NCBI GenBank assembly: GCA_900539605.1
Contig: UQCS01000028.1
Coordinates: 1-20,661, forward strand
Length of the DNA: 20,661 nucleotides
Direction of reading: 5' to 3'
DNA from: an uncultured Azospirillum sp.
Lineage (GTDB): Bacteria; Pseudomonadota; Alphaproteobacteria; RF32; CAG-239
Shown here: piece by piece, positions 1 through 6,989 of the stretch
Numbering within the stretch: position 1 is the first letter of the stretch
How the letters are laid out: the number at the start of each line of letters is the position of its first letter
Position numbers and translations under genes: made by a program
Notes under the pieces: generated by a model
Told to the model about the DNA's origin: nothing
Seen by the model: the letters and a program-made list of their open reading frames with translations, nothing else
Database searches by the model: none

Positions 1-2
1 GT

Positions 3-1049
3 GTAAACCACAGCGGATTTTCTACTCGAGACGAATTGGAATATCAATTTGCCCGCTTTAGCAGAGAAAAGCAACTGGCGGATGTCTTAAGGCAACATGG
101 TATTCCCCAACAAGACTACCCACAGTTGGGCATCGGCTTCTGGCAAAACCATCCGCAAAACAACGACGACGTCGAAAGCTATGAGATCGCTACTAATGTT
201 GAAAATAGGCCAAACCAAACTCCTTTAAATAATAAGGATGATACTTTTATGACTCTTTGGGATAAATCTGAATATCAATCCAATAACAACCAAACAACAT
301 CTCAACCATTTCAAACAAAAATACCGGATATGTCTAAACCTTTTACTCCATATCCGCTTAAAAAAGCTAATATCACTTTATTTTCTGAAGGATATAAAAA
401 TCGTCCAGAATGGCATGAAGAAAAAAAGCCAGAATTTTCGGAAAATGAATTGTTGGATAGAATATTGCCGGTAATAAAAAAAATGGAAAAACCTTTAGAC
501 CATATCTATATTGATACCACTTGGAATAAAACAACCGGAGCCGGTGCCAATGTTGATGACTGGAATACTTTTAATCAGATAAACTGGCAAATCAACGGAC
601 GGATGGCAACAGATGCTGAAAAACGGGCGGCTTTTAATTATTTTGATGCCATAACATCAAAAGGAAAATCAAATATTGATCGTGATGGAAAGTTAATTAA
701 AAAAAATAATAATCTTGCCAGCTCTTATAAAAAGAAATCCAAGTTAAAAATTTCATCTAACGAAATAGAGAGATTGCTTCGCAACCATCTGGCAAAAGAT
801 ATTATATATCTTCAGAAAGAGTTTCCTGATTTTGAGACTTTTCCGCCTGAGTTACAGAATGTTATCTTGGATATTAAGTTCAATACCGGAAATGTTTCTG
901 CCAAAAATTGGCCGAAACTCAGACAAGCGATTGCCGATAAAAATCTTTTTGGCGAGGAGGGGATTCTGAATAATATTCACCGGAAAGATGTTGGCAAAGA
1001 CCGTAATTTTTGGGCTGAACAACAGATCCGAAATATTAAATCTTGGTAA
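3..1049 (+). CDS. Modular GH24 (T4-lysozyme-like) muramidase, 5' end outside the window
   Basis: The reading frame is open from base 3 and reads VNHSGFSTRDELEYQFAR, matching residues 25-42 of the protein at 2171-2941, so the true start lies left of the window; the TTG at 36 is not a real start. The first ~68 residues form a head domain shared with that protein; a low-complexity Asn/Thr/Gln linker follows, then a C-terminal lysozyme domain. Numbered from the TTG codon, E151, D160 and T166 have the same spacing as E11, D20 and T26 of T4 lysozyme (EKPLDHIYID, then TTGAGAN against TIGIGH). LQNVILDIKFNTG and NWPKLRQAI match the conserved GH24 C-terminal part. The expected activity is cleavage of the MurNAc-GlcNAc bond of peptidoglycan. 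No signal peptide is expected, since the paralog starts MNFFKKYTTPF, so a dedicated export route is inferred. Enzyme class is fairly sure; toxin role is inference. Confidence 0.8.
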   Translation, partial: VNHSGFSTRDELEYQFARFSREKQLADVLRQHGIPQQDYPQLGIGFWQNHPQNNDDVESYEIATNVENRPNQTPLNNKDDTFMTLWDKSEYQSNNNQTTSQPFQTKIPDMSKPFTPYPLKKANITLFSEGYKNRPEWHEEKKPEFSENELLDRILPVIKKMEKPLDHIYIDTTWNKTTGAGANVDDWNTFNQINWQINGRMATDAEKRAAFNYFDAITSKGKSNIDRDGKLIKKNNNLASSYKKKSKLKISSNEIERLLRNHLAKDIIYLQKEFPDFETFPPELQNVILDIKFNTGNVSAKNWPKLRQAIADKNLFGEEGILNNIHRKDVGKDRNFWAEQQIRNIKSW

Positions 1050-1056
1050 CCCCAAA

Positions 1057-1093
1057 TGGGGCAGTTCTTACTGCCCCATATCTTTATTTTTTA
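1057..1093 (+). terminator. Hairpin terminator between convergent genes
   Basis: An 8-bp perfect stem (TGGGGCAG, loop ttctta, CTGCCCCA) is followed on the plus strand by a T-rich tract. It begins 8 bases after the muramidase stop. The stop codon of the minus-strand gene (1068-1070) lies in the loop, so the hairpin covers the 3' ends of both convergent genes. Confidence 0.7.
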
Positions 1094-1856
1094 TTATAAA
1101 AGTTCCTATTTCACTGCCTGATATATTTTCTAACACAAACCATTTACCTTCAAAACAATATTCTTTTTTTTCATCACAACCTTGCAAAACATAGCGAACA
1201 ACGTAATCATATGTTTCTTTGGTTTCTTCCTGATAAAAAGAACAATCTAAGGTGACAAACATTTGCGTATTTTCCAACATTTTACATTTTCCAACAACTT
1301 CTTTATCATATAAATCAAGATAAGTAACTGATGTTGGTGTTAAAAATGTCGGCCTGGAACCTCTGGAGATTGGTGATAATTTCTTATAAAATAACGGATT
1401 AACAAATTTATCTTTAGGCGCATTATCTGTTTTTGAAGGAATTATGTAGCTAAGCGTTTCATTAAAATATTTATAAGGTTTAACCTTTTGATATACAAGC
1501 CACCCGCCTTCGTCCAAACATTGATTTTCTTTAGTACAGGGTTTTAAGGTATAAGTAAAAACTTCTGTCGGTTCTTTTTGATGCTCATAATCATATTTGA
1601 AGCATTCCAGACTAACCGTCTCCATTTTGTTATCAATGAGTTTACAAGTATAATCATATGTGTAGCTGTCACTTGCCATCAAATGAATACTTGTCGGAGT
1701 CAACTGAACCTCAAAATTTGAATGCGAGGCCGAAATCATTTTTTCATAAAAAACCGGATTTAAAAACTTCTCTTCAGATGCCTTTGCCGTATCTGCACGA
1801 GCATAAGAACCGCAAACCCATAAAACACACCACGCAAAAAACAAAATTTTTTTCAT
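1068..1856 (-). CDS. Secreted two-repeat, eight-cysteine protein; candidate immunity or inhibitor
   Basis: I do not recognise a named family. A signal peptide (lysines 2-3, hydrophobic core 4-18, cleavage after ARA at 21) predicts a periplasmic protein. The mature part is an internal duplication with a period of 120 residues: KFLNPVFY at 30 against KFVNPLFY at 150, LTPTSIHLM at 52 against LTPTSVTYL at 172, and a GGWLVY/GKWFVL end. Each repeat has four cysteines at matching spacing (71, 85, 107, 113 and 191, 205, 227, 234), suggesting two disulfides per domain. A ribosome binding site (AAAGG) sits 9 bases before the ATG. The gene is convergent with the muramidase and their ends nearly touch. 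A periplasmic protein beside a peptidoglycan-cutting effector is a natural candidate for its immunity protein. That role is inference; a general envelope protein is also possible. Confidence 0.85.
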   Translation of the reverse strand: MKKILFFAWCVLWVCGSYARADTAKASEEKFLNPVFYEKMISASHSNFEVQLTPTSIHLMASDSYTYDYTCKLIDNKMETVSLECFKYDYEHQKEPTEVFTYTLKPCTKENQCLDEGGWLVYQKVKPYKYFNETLSYIIPSKTDNAPKDKFVNPLFYKKLSPISRGSRPTFLTPTSVTYLDLYDKEVVGKCKMLENTQMFVTLDCSFYQEETKETYDYVVRYVLQGCDEKKEYCFEGKWFVLENISGSEIGTFIIKNKDMGQ

Positions 1857-1883
1857 ATTGCAACCTTTGTCAATTCTAATACC

Positions 1884-1914
1884 ATTATAATATTCCTAAA
1901 ACGTTAAAAGACAA
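1884..1914 (-). promoter_or_regulatory. Candidate sigma-70 promoter for the two-repeat secreted protein
   Basis: Read on the minus strand, a perfect TATAAT (-10, 1884-1889) has TTGTCT (1909-1914) upstream with a 19-base spacer, slightly longer than usual. It lies about 30 bases before the start codon. The rest of 1857-2058 shows no convincing gene. Confidence 0.5.
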
Positions 1915-2058
1915 CCAACAATTTGCAATCTTCAAGGTTATTTTGCCGGCGATATTGTTCTGGAGGCCAAACTATTTTCAATCTTGAACTGCAAATATAT
2001 TTTCAATATTGTTTAAAACTTGTGGATGAAAGCGACGGATTGTGATATAAACATTTCT

Positions 2059-2103
2059 ATGATGAGAAAAGAGTAACCAACCGTTCTCATCATTTTTTTT
2101 ATT
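2059..2103 (+). terminator. First of two tandem hairpins before the transpeptidase gene
   Basis: A perfect 10-bp inverted repeat (ATGATGAGAA at 2059-2068, TTCTCATCAT at 2084-2093, 15-base loop) is followed by a run of eight T. The form is that of an intrinsic terminator, but no plus-strand gene ends just upstream, so it may act as a leader attenuator or insulator for the gene at 2171. Confidence 0.65.
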
Positions 2104-2107
2104 CGAC

Positions 2108-2139
2108 AAAGAGTCATACGAGTTATGGCTCTTTTTTTG
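2108..2139 (+). terminator. Second tandem hairpin, directly upstream of the transpeptidase gene
   Basis: AAAGAGTCATA (2108-2118) pairs with TATGGCTCTTT (2124-2134) over 11 pairs with one G-T wobble and a 5-base loop, ending in a run of seven T. It finishes about 30 bases before the start codon at 2171, so any transcript from further upstream must pass two terminator-like hairpins. Confidence 0.65.
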
Positions 2140-2170
2140 TTTTAAATTTTATTTTATGAAGGATAATAAA

Positions 2171-2941
2171 ATGAACTTTTTTAAGAAATATACAACGCCG
2201 TTCGGTTATGTTGCCGACGGCAACCCAGTTGATGCTTATGGTGTAAACCACAGCGGATTTTCTACTCGAGACGAATTGGAATATCAATTTGCCCGTTTAA
2301 ACAGAGAAAAGCAACTGGCGGATATCTTAAAACAACATGGCATTCCCCAACAAGACTACCCACAGTTGGGCACCGGATTTTGGCAAAACCATCCGCAAAA
2401 CAACGATAACGTTAAAGGCTTTGAGATCGCCGCTAATGTGGAAAATATGAAAAATATAACAGACAATAATCACAATTGTTATATGACATTTGATGGACAA
2501 AATTTGAATTTATTTGTTAACAAGCAAAAAGTAAATAATCTTGACGCTATGTCAGGACAGCCGGATTATCAAGCAAAAAAATTCCAAAATATTTTGGATA
2601 AAGGCCCTATTCCAGAAGGAATATATTATGCAGATCAAGATCAACGCCAATCAATAGGTTTTGTGGATGCAGTTATAGGTGCGGCTACTGGAATATTAAA
2701 TGTAAAAAGAGGAAAATGGAAAGGATCTTTGCCAGCATGGGGAAGACGAAGAATTTGGTTAAGACCTGATTCTTCTACCAATACTTACGGGAGAGATGGC
2801 TTTACGATTCATGGTGGCTGGAGCAAAGGCTCTGCTGGTTGCATTGATATTCCGTGGCAAACAGGAAAACTAAGTGATTACATGGATAATTGTCAGGATT
2901 CTGTTCCGGTTTATGTAAATTATCCTAAAGACAATTGGTAA
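2171..2941 (+). CDS. Modular L,D-transpeptidase-like effector (DUF2778/Tlde1-like domain)
   Basis: The start is the ATG at 2171: GAAGGA lies 7 bases upstream, while an in-frame ATG at 2156 would overlap that site. The 256-residue protein has a head domain (about 1-92) that is nearly identical, where it can be compared, to the partial protein at the left edge. The C-terminal domain has the marks of the DUF2778/Tlde1 branch of the YkuD-like L,D-transpeptidases: SGQP (128-131), GPIPEGIYY (145-153), then FTIHGG with H214 and GSAGCIDI with S221 and catalytic C224. Members of this fold exchange D-amino acids onto, or cleave, peptidoglycan tetrapeptide stems in the periplasm, and Tlde1 is a type VI secretion effector. 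There is no signal peptide, so delivery by a secretion machine or phage-like particle is inferred. Domain call is fairly sure; the delivery route is unknown. Confidence 0.82.
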   Translation: MNFFKKYTTPFGYVADGNPVDAYGVNHSGFSTRDELEYQFARLNREKQLADILKQHGIPQQDYPQLGTGFWQNHPQNNDNVKGFEIAANVENMKNITDNNHNCYMTFDGQNLNLFVNKQKVNNLDAMSGQPDYQAKKFQNILDKGPIPEGIYYADQDQRQSIGFVDAVIGAATGILNVKRGKWKGSLPAWGRRRIWLRPDSSTNTYGRDGFTIHGGWSKGSAGCIDIPWQTGKLSDYMDNCQDSVPVYVNYPKDNW

Positions 2942-2985
2942 TATTAAAATAGATATCTCCCAATAAACAGAGAGTTCTATAGCAG

Positions 2986-3000
2986 CGACTAACTTAGTCG
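2986..3000. repeat. Near-perfect palindrome, possible operator
   Basis: CGACTAA and TTAGTCG flank a single C. This compact dyad sits 45 bases after the transpeptidase gene and could be a protein-binding site or a small hairpin. No T-run follows. Confidence 0.35.
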
Positions 3001-3012
3001 TTTAACATGCTC

Positions 3013-3044
3013 AAAGATGTGGAATAGCGTTGTTCCACATCTTT
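3013..3044. repeat. 12-bp perfect inverted repeat (strong hairpin)
   Basis: AAAGATGTGGAA (3013-3024) and TTCCACATCTTT (3033-3044) pair perfectly across an 8-base loop. There is no T-tract, so it is a terminator-like or mRNA-end hairpin rather than a classical intrinsic terminator. It separates the transpeptidase gene from the membrane gene at 3174. The rest of 2942-3173 shows no gene. Confidence 0.55.
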
Positions 3045-3173
3045 GTATTCAGCCTCGAGTAAACTCTGGGTTTTCTGTACAGTATGTAATAAAGAAAGAT
3101 AAGATTTTAATCTTGTATTTCTTCATTTGTTCTATATTGTAACATATATGCAATTACTGCTTAGGGTTGAGAA

Positions 3174-3530
3174 ATGATTGATAAAATAAAACTCACTATG
3201 ATTGAAATGTTTAAACTACTTTGGCAGTTTAAATGGTATATAGCCATATATCCAATAATTTTTATATGCTTAATTCATGAATATTTTTATCCTCCCCGAA
3301 AAGATGATCCGATATTTGGTTCCGAAGCGATGTCGTATGCGTGGAACTATGTCAATCAAGAAGTTTATATCGGCAGCCTAAAAGATGATTTATTTGGTTG
3401 GTTATGTTATTTTCTTTTGGGAACCAGCAATATGAGAAATCATCCGTTGTTGGCTAAATTTATCTTCTTGCTGCCGTTACTATATGGAATATCCGGGCTC
3501 ATAATCGAATTTATAAAATCTTTATTTTGA
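3174..3530 (+). CDS. Small two-helix membrane protein; candidate immunity partner
   Basis: The 118-residue product is not a family I recognise. One hydrophobic helix spans about 20-38 and another about 92-113. Between them is a polar loop of about 50 residues with a weakly hydrophobic stretch at 73-84. The lysine-rich N-terminus favours a cytoplasmic N-terminus, putting the loop in the periplasm. AGGG lies about 9 bases before the ATG. It is the first gene after the L,D-transpeptidase effector and shares its AT-rich character. Inner-membrane or periplasmic immunity proteins commonly follow peptidoglycan-targeting effectors, so this is the best positional candidate here. The function is inference. 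A 230-base gap with strong hairpins means it may be transcribed on its own. Confidence 0.72.
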   Translation: MIDKIKLTMIEMFKLLWQFKWYIAIYPIIFICLIHEYFYPPRKDDPIFGSEAMSYAWNYVNQEVYIGSLKDDLFGWLCYFLLGTSNMRNHPLLAKFIFLLPLLYGISGLIIEFIKSLF

Positions 3531-3559
3531 AGCAGGAAATAATCCCAACCGATTGGCAT

Positions 3560-3605
3560 CAGGTTAGGTATCTTATATACATAAGTTGCCTAACCTGTCA
3601 TTTTT
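3560..3605 (+). terminator. Hairpin terminator between two membrane-protein genes
   Basis: CAGGTTAGG (3560-3568) pairs with CCTAACCTG (3589-3597), with an inner CTTAT/ATAAG extension, followed by TCATTTTTATC. It probably ends the message of the gene at 3174. The following gene starts 26 bases after the stem. Confidence 0.6.
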
Positions 3606-3623
3606 ATCTATAAGGATACAGCG

Positions 3624-3992
3624 ATGAAATTCTTTAACTTCCAAAAAATTAAAGATGAAATCAGCAATAAAATCAGAGAATTCAACAAAAGTATTTGGGG
3701 AGAAAGTCCTTTAACTTTTTATTTTTCATTTCAAGGCTTTTTTAATCGTTCGCAATATTTTGGAGCTTTGATGACACTTGGTTCTTTTTTAATATTCATC
3801 TATTCTTTCGATTTTTTACCGCTTACAATCTTGGGCGGATTGATGGTATTCTACGCCGGGTTGGCCGTTACTCAAAAAATATGTCGCGATATAAACATGA
3901 AAGGTTCCTTTTTTATCATATTTATTTTCCAAGCTGTTATGTCAGTTATAAATTCATTGAGTTTTGTAATATTTATTAATTCAGGTTCTTGA
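3624..3992 (+). CDS. DUF805-like small membrane protein
   Basis: The product has 122 residues. The pattern FQGFFNRSQYFGALM (36-50), a hydrophobic middle (about 51-82), QKICRDINMKG (84-94) and a last hydrophobic helix (about 95-117) resembles DUF805 inner-membrane proteins, where F.G..NR..YW and R.RD..K/S.G are typical. Their function is not established. AAGGA lies 7 bases before the ATG. The first 28 residues are an extra charged, cytoplasmic-looking segment. It is the last gene of the AT-rich block with the two effectors, so a role in self-protection or envelope stress is possible but unproven. Confidence 0.75.
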   Translation: MKFFNFQKIKDEISNKIREFNKSIWGESPLTFYFSFQGFFNRSQYFGALMTLGSFLIFIYSFDFLPLTILGGLMVFYAGLAVTQKICRDINMKGSFFIIFIFQAVMSVINSLSFVIFINSGS

Positions 3993-4082
3993 CATTCATC
4001 AGAAAGGCAGAAAAAATATCTATGTCCGAAAATGGCGAGATTTTTTATTTTTTAGTATATAATTTATAACTTGCAATTATGA

Positions 4083-5570
4083 ATGTATGGGCAGGATATG
4101 TGCAATAAAAACAATAAAATTTGGTATGAAGCTTTTAAGCGAAAAGATGCGCAGTATGACGGGCGTGTTTTTGTAGGCATTAAATCAACGGGAATTTATT
4201 GTCGGCCGGTTTGCAAAGCCAGAATGCCCAAAGAAGAAAACTGTACCTTTTTTACGTCGGCTGCCGAAGCCGAACAAGCCGGATATCGCCCTTGTTTGCT
4301 TTGCCGTCCTGAATTGGCTCCCGGGTTGGCTCCGGTTGATGCAACTGTTAATCTGGTTTTTAAGGCAGTGAGGAAAATTGAAGAAAATTGTTTCGAGGAA
4401 AACAGTATAGCGGCCATCGCCGAAAGTCTGAGATGCTCGGATAGGCATTTGCGACGTTCGTTCATTACGGAACTCCACGTCAGCCCGGTTCAATATATGC
4501 AGACATACCGTTTATTGTTAGCTAAGAATCTTTTGATGAGTTCTAAACTTTCAGTTCTTGATGTTGCTATGGCATCAGGTTTTGGGAGCCTGAGACGTTT
4601 TAATGCTTTATTTAAAGAAAAATATCACCTTACGCCATCTGATTTACGCAAACAATCGTCACTTGCGGTTTCGCAAACGGATATGGTTACAGTTTTTGCC
4701 GGTTACCATCCTCCTTATAAATGGGACAGTTTATTGTCTTTTTTGGCCGAACGTTCCATTCCCGGCATAGAGGTTGTCAAAAACAATGAGTATTGGAGAA
4801 CCGTCAGTTTAGAAAATGTAAATAAACAGCGTATCACAGGCTGGATTAAAATCGGACACATTTCTGAAAAGAATATGTTGGCGATTAGCACCTCCACATC
4901 TTTACTTCCTGTTCTGCCCCAAGTTTTGGCTCGTGTCCGAATAATGTTTGATTTGTATTGTGACCCCGCGGTCATTTATAATGATTTAAAAGTGATGAAT
5001 AAAATTAAGCCTGATTTATGCATTTTAGGAACACGTCTGCCTGGATGTTTTAGTGTTTTTGAAATGGCGGTCAGAACTATTTTGGGACAACAAGTGAGTA
5101 TAAAAGCCGCACAAACACTAATTGCCCGTTTTACAGAAAAACTGGGGATACCTTTACAAGCCGGCATCGAGGGGCTGACGCATATTTTTCCTACTCCGGA
5201 GATGATTGTTCATATTGAGGAACCGTTGGAAAATATTTTAGGAAAATTGGGAATTACATCTATGCGGTCCAAAGCTGTTAAAAATTTGGCTCTTGCTTTG
5301 TATAGCGGAGAAATTGATTTAACTTTTTGTTCCTCTCCTGAAAGAGAAATCGAGAAATTACTAAAATTACCCGGAATCGGACAATGGACTGCTCAATATC
5401 TGGCAATGAGAGCGATGAATTGGCCCGATGCATTTTTAGAAACAGATTACGGCGTAAAAAAAGCTTTGAAAACCCTTACTTCTCAAGAAATTTCCGAACT
5501 GAAAACGCAATGCAGTCCGTGGGGAAGTTATGCTACAATCAACTTATGGAACTCTTTACAAAAAGGATAA
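4083..5570 (+). CDS. Ada-sensor / AraC / AlkA fusion: alkylation-responsive DNA-3-methyladenine glycosylase
   Basis: This 495-residue protein joins three modules. Residues ~12-85 are an Ada N-terminal zinc domain with four cysteines, C40 and C44 (IYCRPVC) and C71 and C74 (RPCLLC); in Ada one of these accepts a methyl group from DNA methylphosphotriesters and switches on DNA binding. Residues ~90-190 are an AraC-type helix-turn-helix domain. Residues ~205-495 are an AlkA-type glycosylase, with the helix-hairpin-helix LPGIGQWTAQYL (429-440) and the catalytic aspartate D455 in FLETDYGVKKAL, matching D238 of E. coli AlkA. It should sense methylation, activate its own operon and excise 3-methyladenine-type lesions. 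An ogt gene follows 5 bases downstream. Neither the ATG at 4083 nor the one at 4098 has a well-spaced ribosome site, so the exact start is uncertain. Confidence 0.93.
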   Translation: MYGQDMCNKNNKIWYEAFKRKDAQYDGRVFVGIKSTGIYCRPVCKARMPKEENCTFFTSAAEAEQAGYRPCLLCRPELAPGLAPVDATVNLVFKAVRKIEENCFEENSIAAIAESLRCSDRHLRRSFITELHVSPVQYMQTYRLLLAKNLLMSSKLSVLDVAMASGFGSLRRFNALFKEKYHLTPSDLRKQSSLAVSQTDMVTVFAGYHPPYKWDSLLSFLAERSIPGIEVVKNNEYWRTVSLENVNKQRITGWIKIGHISEKNMLAISTSTSLLPVLPQVLARVRIMFDLYCDPAVIYNDLKVMNKIKPDLCILGTRLPGCFSVFEMAVRTILGQQVSIKAAQTLIARFTEKLGIPLQAGIEGLTHIFPTPEMIVHIEEPLENILGKLGITSMRSKAVKNLALALYSGEIDLTFCSSPEREIEKLLKLPGIGQWTAQYLAMRAMNWPDAFLETDYGVKKALKTLTSQEISELKTQCSPWGSYATINLWNSLQKG

Positions 5571-5575
5571 TAAAA

Positions 5576-6115
5576 ATGTTTTACAGGACAGATTATAATT
5601 CGCCGATTGGTGTCATCACCTTAGGAGCCGATGAGAATAATATTGTCGGATTGTGGATGAAAGGGCAAAAATATTTCGGTGATACGGTTAAGGGTGAAAT
5701 GTACCCGAAAGATGATTTAGCCGTTTTTCAAAAAGCAAAAGATTGGATGGACAAGTATTTTCAAGGTCAAAAACCGGCAATATCTGAATTACCGTTGGCT
5801 CCTATCGGTGGAGAATTTCGGCAAATGGTATGGAAGATTCTTTGTGAAATTCCTTATGGTCAAGTCATTACTTATGGAGATATTGCAAAAAAAATAGCTC
5901 AAAGAAAAGGTTTAACCAGAATGTCGGCACAAGCTGTCGGCGGTGCGGTCGGGCATAATCCGATTTCCCTTATTATCCCCTGTCACAGAGTGGTTGGTAC
6001 AAATGGCAGTTTAACAGGATATTCCGGTGGTTTGGATATGAAAATCAGATTGTTGGAATTTGAGGGGGTGGACATGTCAAAACTATATCGTCCGAAAAAA
6101 GGAACGGCTTTGTAG
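5576..6115 (+). CDS. ogt: Methylated-DNA--protein-cysteine methyltransferase
   Basis: This is a suicide DNA-repair protein that moves the methyl group of O6-methylguanine to its own cysteine. The 179-residue product carries the signature IPCHRVVG with acceptor C136, preceded by the DNA-binding helix region IPYGQVITYGDIAKKI and the AQAVGGAVGHNP stretch. An N-terminal ribonuclease-H-like domain (about 1-85) is present, so the length is normal. The ATG at 5576 is chosen because AAAAGGA lies 8 bases upstream; a longer open frame starting at 5384 only overlaps the glycosylase gene. It sits 5 bases after the Ada-AlkA fusion, so the two are almost certainly co-transcribed and induced together by alkylation damage. 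Confidence 0.93.
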   Translation: MFYRTDYNSPIGVITLGADENNIVGLWMKGQKYFGDTVKGEMYPKDDLAVFQKAKDWMDKYFQGQKPAISELPLAPIGGEFRQMVWKILCEIPYGQVITYGDIAKKIAQRKGLTRMSAQAVGGAVGHNPISLIIPCHRVVGTNGSLTGYSGGLDMKIRLLEFEGVDMSKLYRPKKGTAL

Positions 6116-6219
6116 TTTTGAAGAACCACTAATGATTTAAGTAAAATGAAAAGAAAAAATATGGTAAAAAATGTTATAAAAAAGAAGCATTTCTATAAAT
6201 TTGACTGAGGGAAAACAGT

Positions 6220-6792
6220 ATGCTTTTGGTTTTTTTACACGGAAAAGGGGCGAATAAAAATGCCTATGGTGAACAAATACACAAATTGGCAGAAATCTTG
6301 TCAGCCGATTTTGTGTCTTTTAACGCGCCTTTTCCCCATCCTGTCAAAAAAGATCGGTTCGTTTGGTTTAATAAAGTTGAACACAACAATCGTAAAAATG
6401 CCGTTGAGGAAGAGTATCTGTATTCTTTAAATTTTATAAAGGAGAAATTGCAGAAACTCAATTATCCGCTGTCAGATATTGTGCTGATCGGGCATTCACA
6501 AGGCGGCGGGATGGCCGTATCTGTGGCTTTGGAACTGAATTTGAAATGTGCGATCAGCATTTGCGGAGATTTACCTTATAATCTGAAGTATGCAAATAAA
6601 ACCGAAACCCCGATTTACTGGCTTGAAGGGGAGAGTGACTCATATATAAACCGGGAAAGAAAAGATTCTTATAAAATATTGAGGGTGTTGGGTGTCCGTC
6701 TGAATTATCAGCTTGTTCCAAATTGTACCCATTCGGAAATAGATTCCGCATTTTTGCAAATTGAAAACATTTTAAATAAAATCAACGCATAA
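6220..6792 (+). CDS. Alpha/beta-hydrolase, carboxylesterase/phospholipase family
   Basis: A 190-residue cytoplasmic serine hydrolase. The oxyanion-hole segment FLHGKGANK is at 5-13 and the nucleophile elbow GHSQGG has S93. D140 (GESDSYI) and H171 (CTHSEI) complete the catalytic triad in the usual order and spacing of the PF02230 (YpfH/esterase) family. Length is slightly short but complete. GAGGG lies about 8 bases before the ATG. It follows ogt after a 104-base gap without a clear terminator, so read-through from the repair operon is possible, but no functional link is evident. The natural substrate cannot be told from sequence. Confidence 0.85.
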   Translation: MLLVFLHGKGANKNAYGEQIHKLAEILSADFVSFNAPFPHPVKKDRFVWFNKVEHNNRKNAVEEEYLYSLNFIKEKLQKLNYPLSDIVLIGHSQGGGMAVSVALELNLKCAISICGDLPYNLKYANKTETPIYWLEGESDSYINRERKDSYKILRVLGVRLNYQLVPNCTHSEIDSAFLQIENILNKINA

Positions 6793-6817
6793 ATCGGGAA
6801 CGGATTATCTTAATTCT

Positions 6818-6849
6818 AACGGCAAGTTATAAAAACTTGCCGTTTTTTC
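6818..6849 (+). terminator. Intrinsic terminator after the esterase
   Basis: A perfect 11-bp stem (AACGGCAAGTT, loop ataaa, AACTTGCCGTT) is followed by a T-run. It ends the plus-strand message 26 bases after the esterase stop codon. Confidence 0.85.
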
Positions 6850-6989
6850 TTTTACAAACCATGCGTTTAACCGAATTCTTATGTTACGTTTGGAGAATTT
6901 CTTACGAATATGCGGCCTAAAATTAATTAGCTAAACAACACCACACCGATGATTATCGGTAAAGGAAATAACCATTGCCGCCGGCAGCT

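Noticed and set aside
1..208. Long direct repeat with 2241-2448, considered as an insertion-sequence or phage repeat
   Set aside because: Both copies are in-frame coding sequence for the same protein domain and end at the domain boundary, with no transposase or inverted ends; it is a paralogous head domain.
1921..2058. Short open frame reading through GYFAGDIVLEAKLFSILN, a possible gene remnant
   Set aside because: Only about 33 codons, no start or recognisable family; not enough to call.
1..4000. A complete type VI secretion system or prophage
   Set aside because: No VgrG, Hcp, PAAR, sheath, capsid, portal or integrase gene is visible; only the effector-like genes are here.
4185..4493. Long antisense frames inside the Ada-AlkA gene
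   Set aside because: They are shadows of a gene with clear domains and catalytic residues; no ribosome sites or protein-like features.
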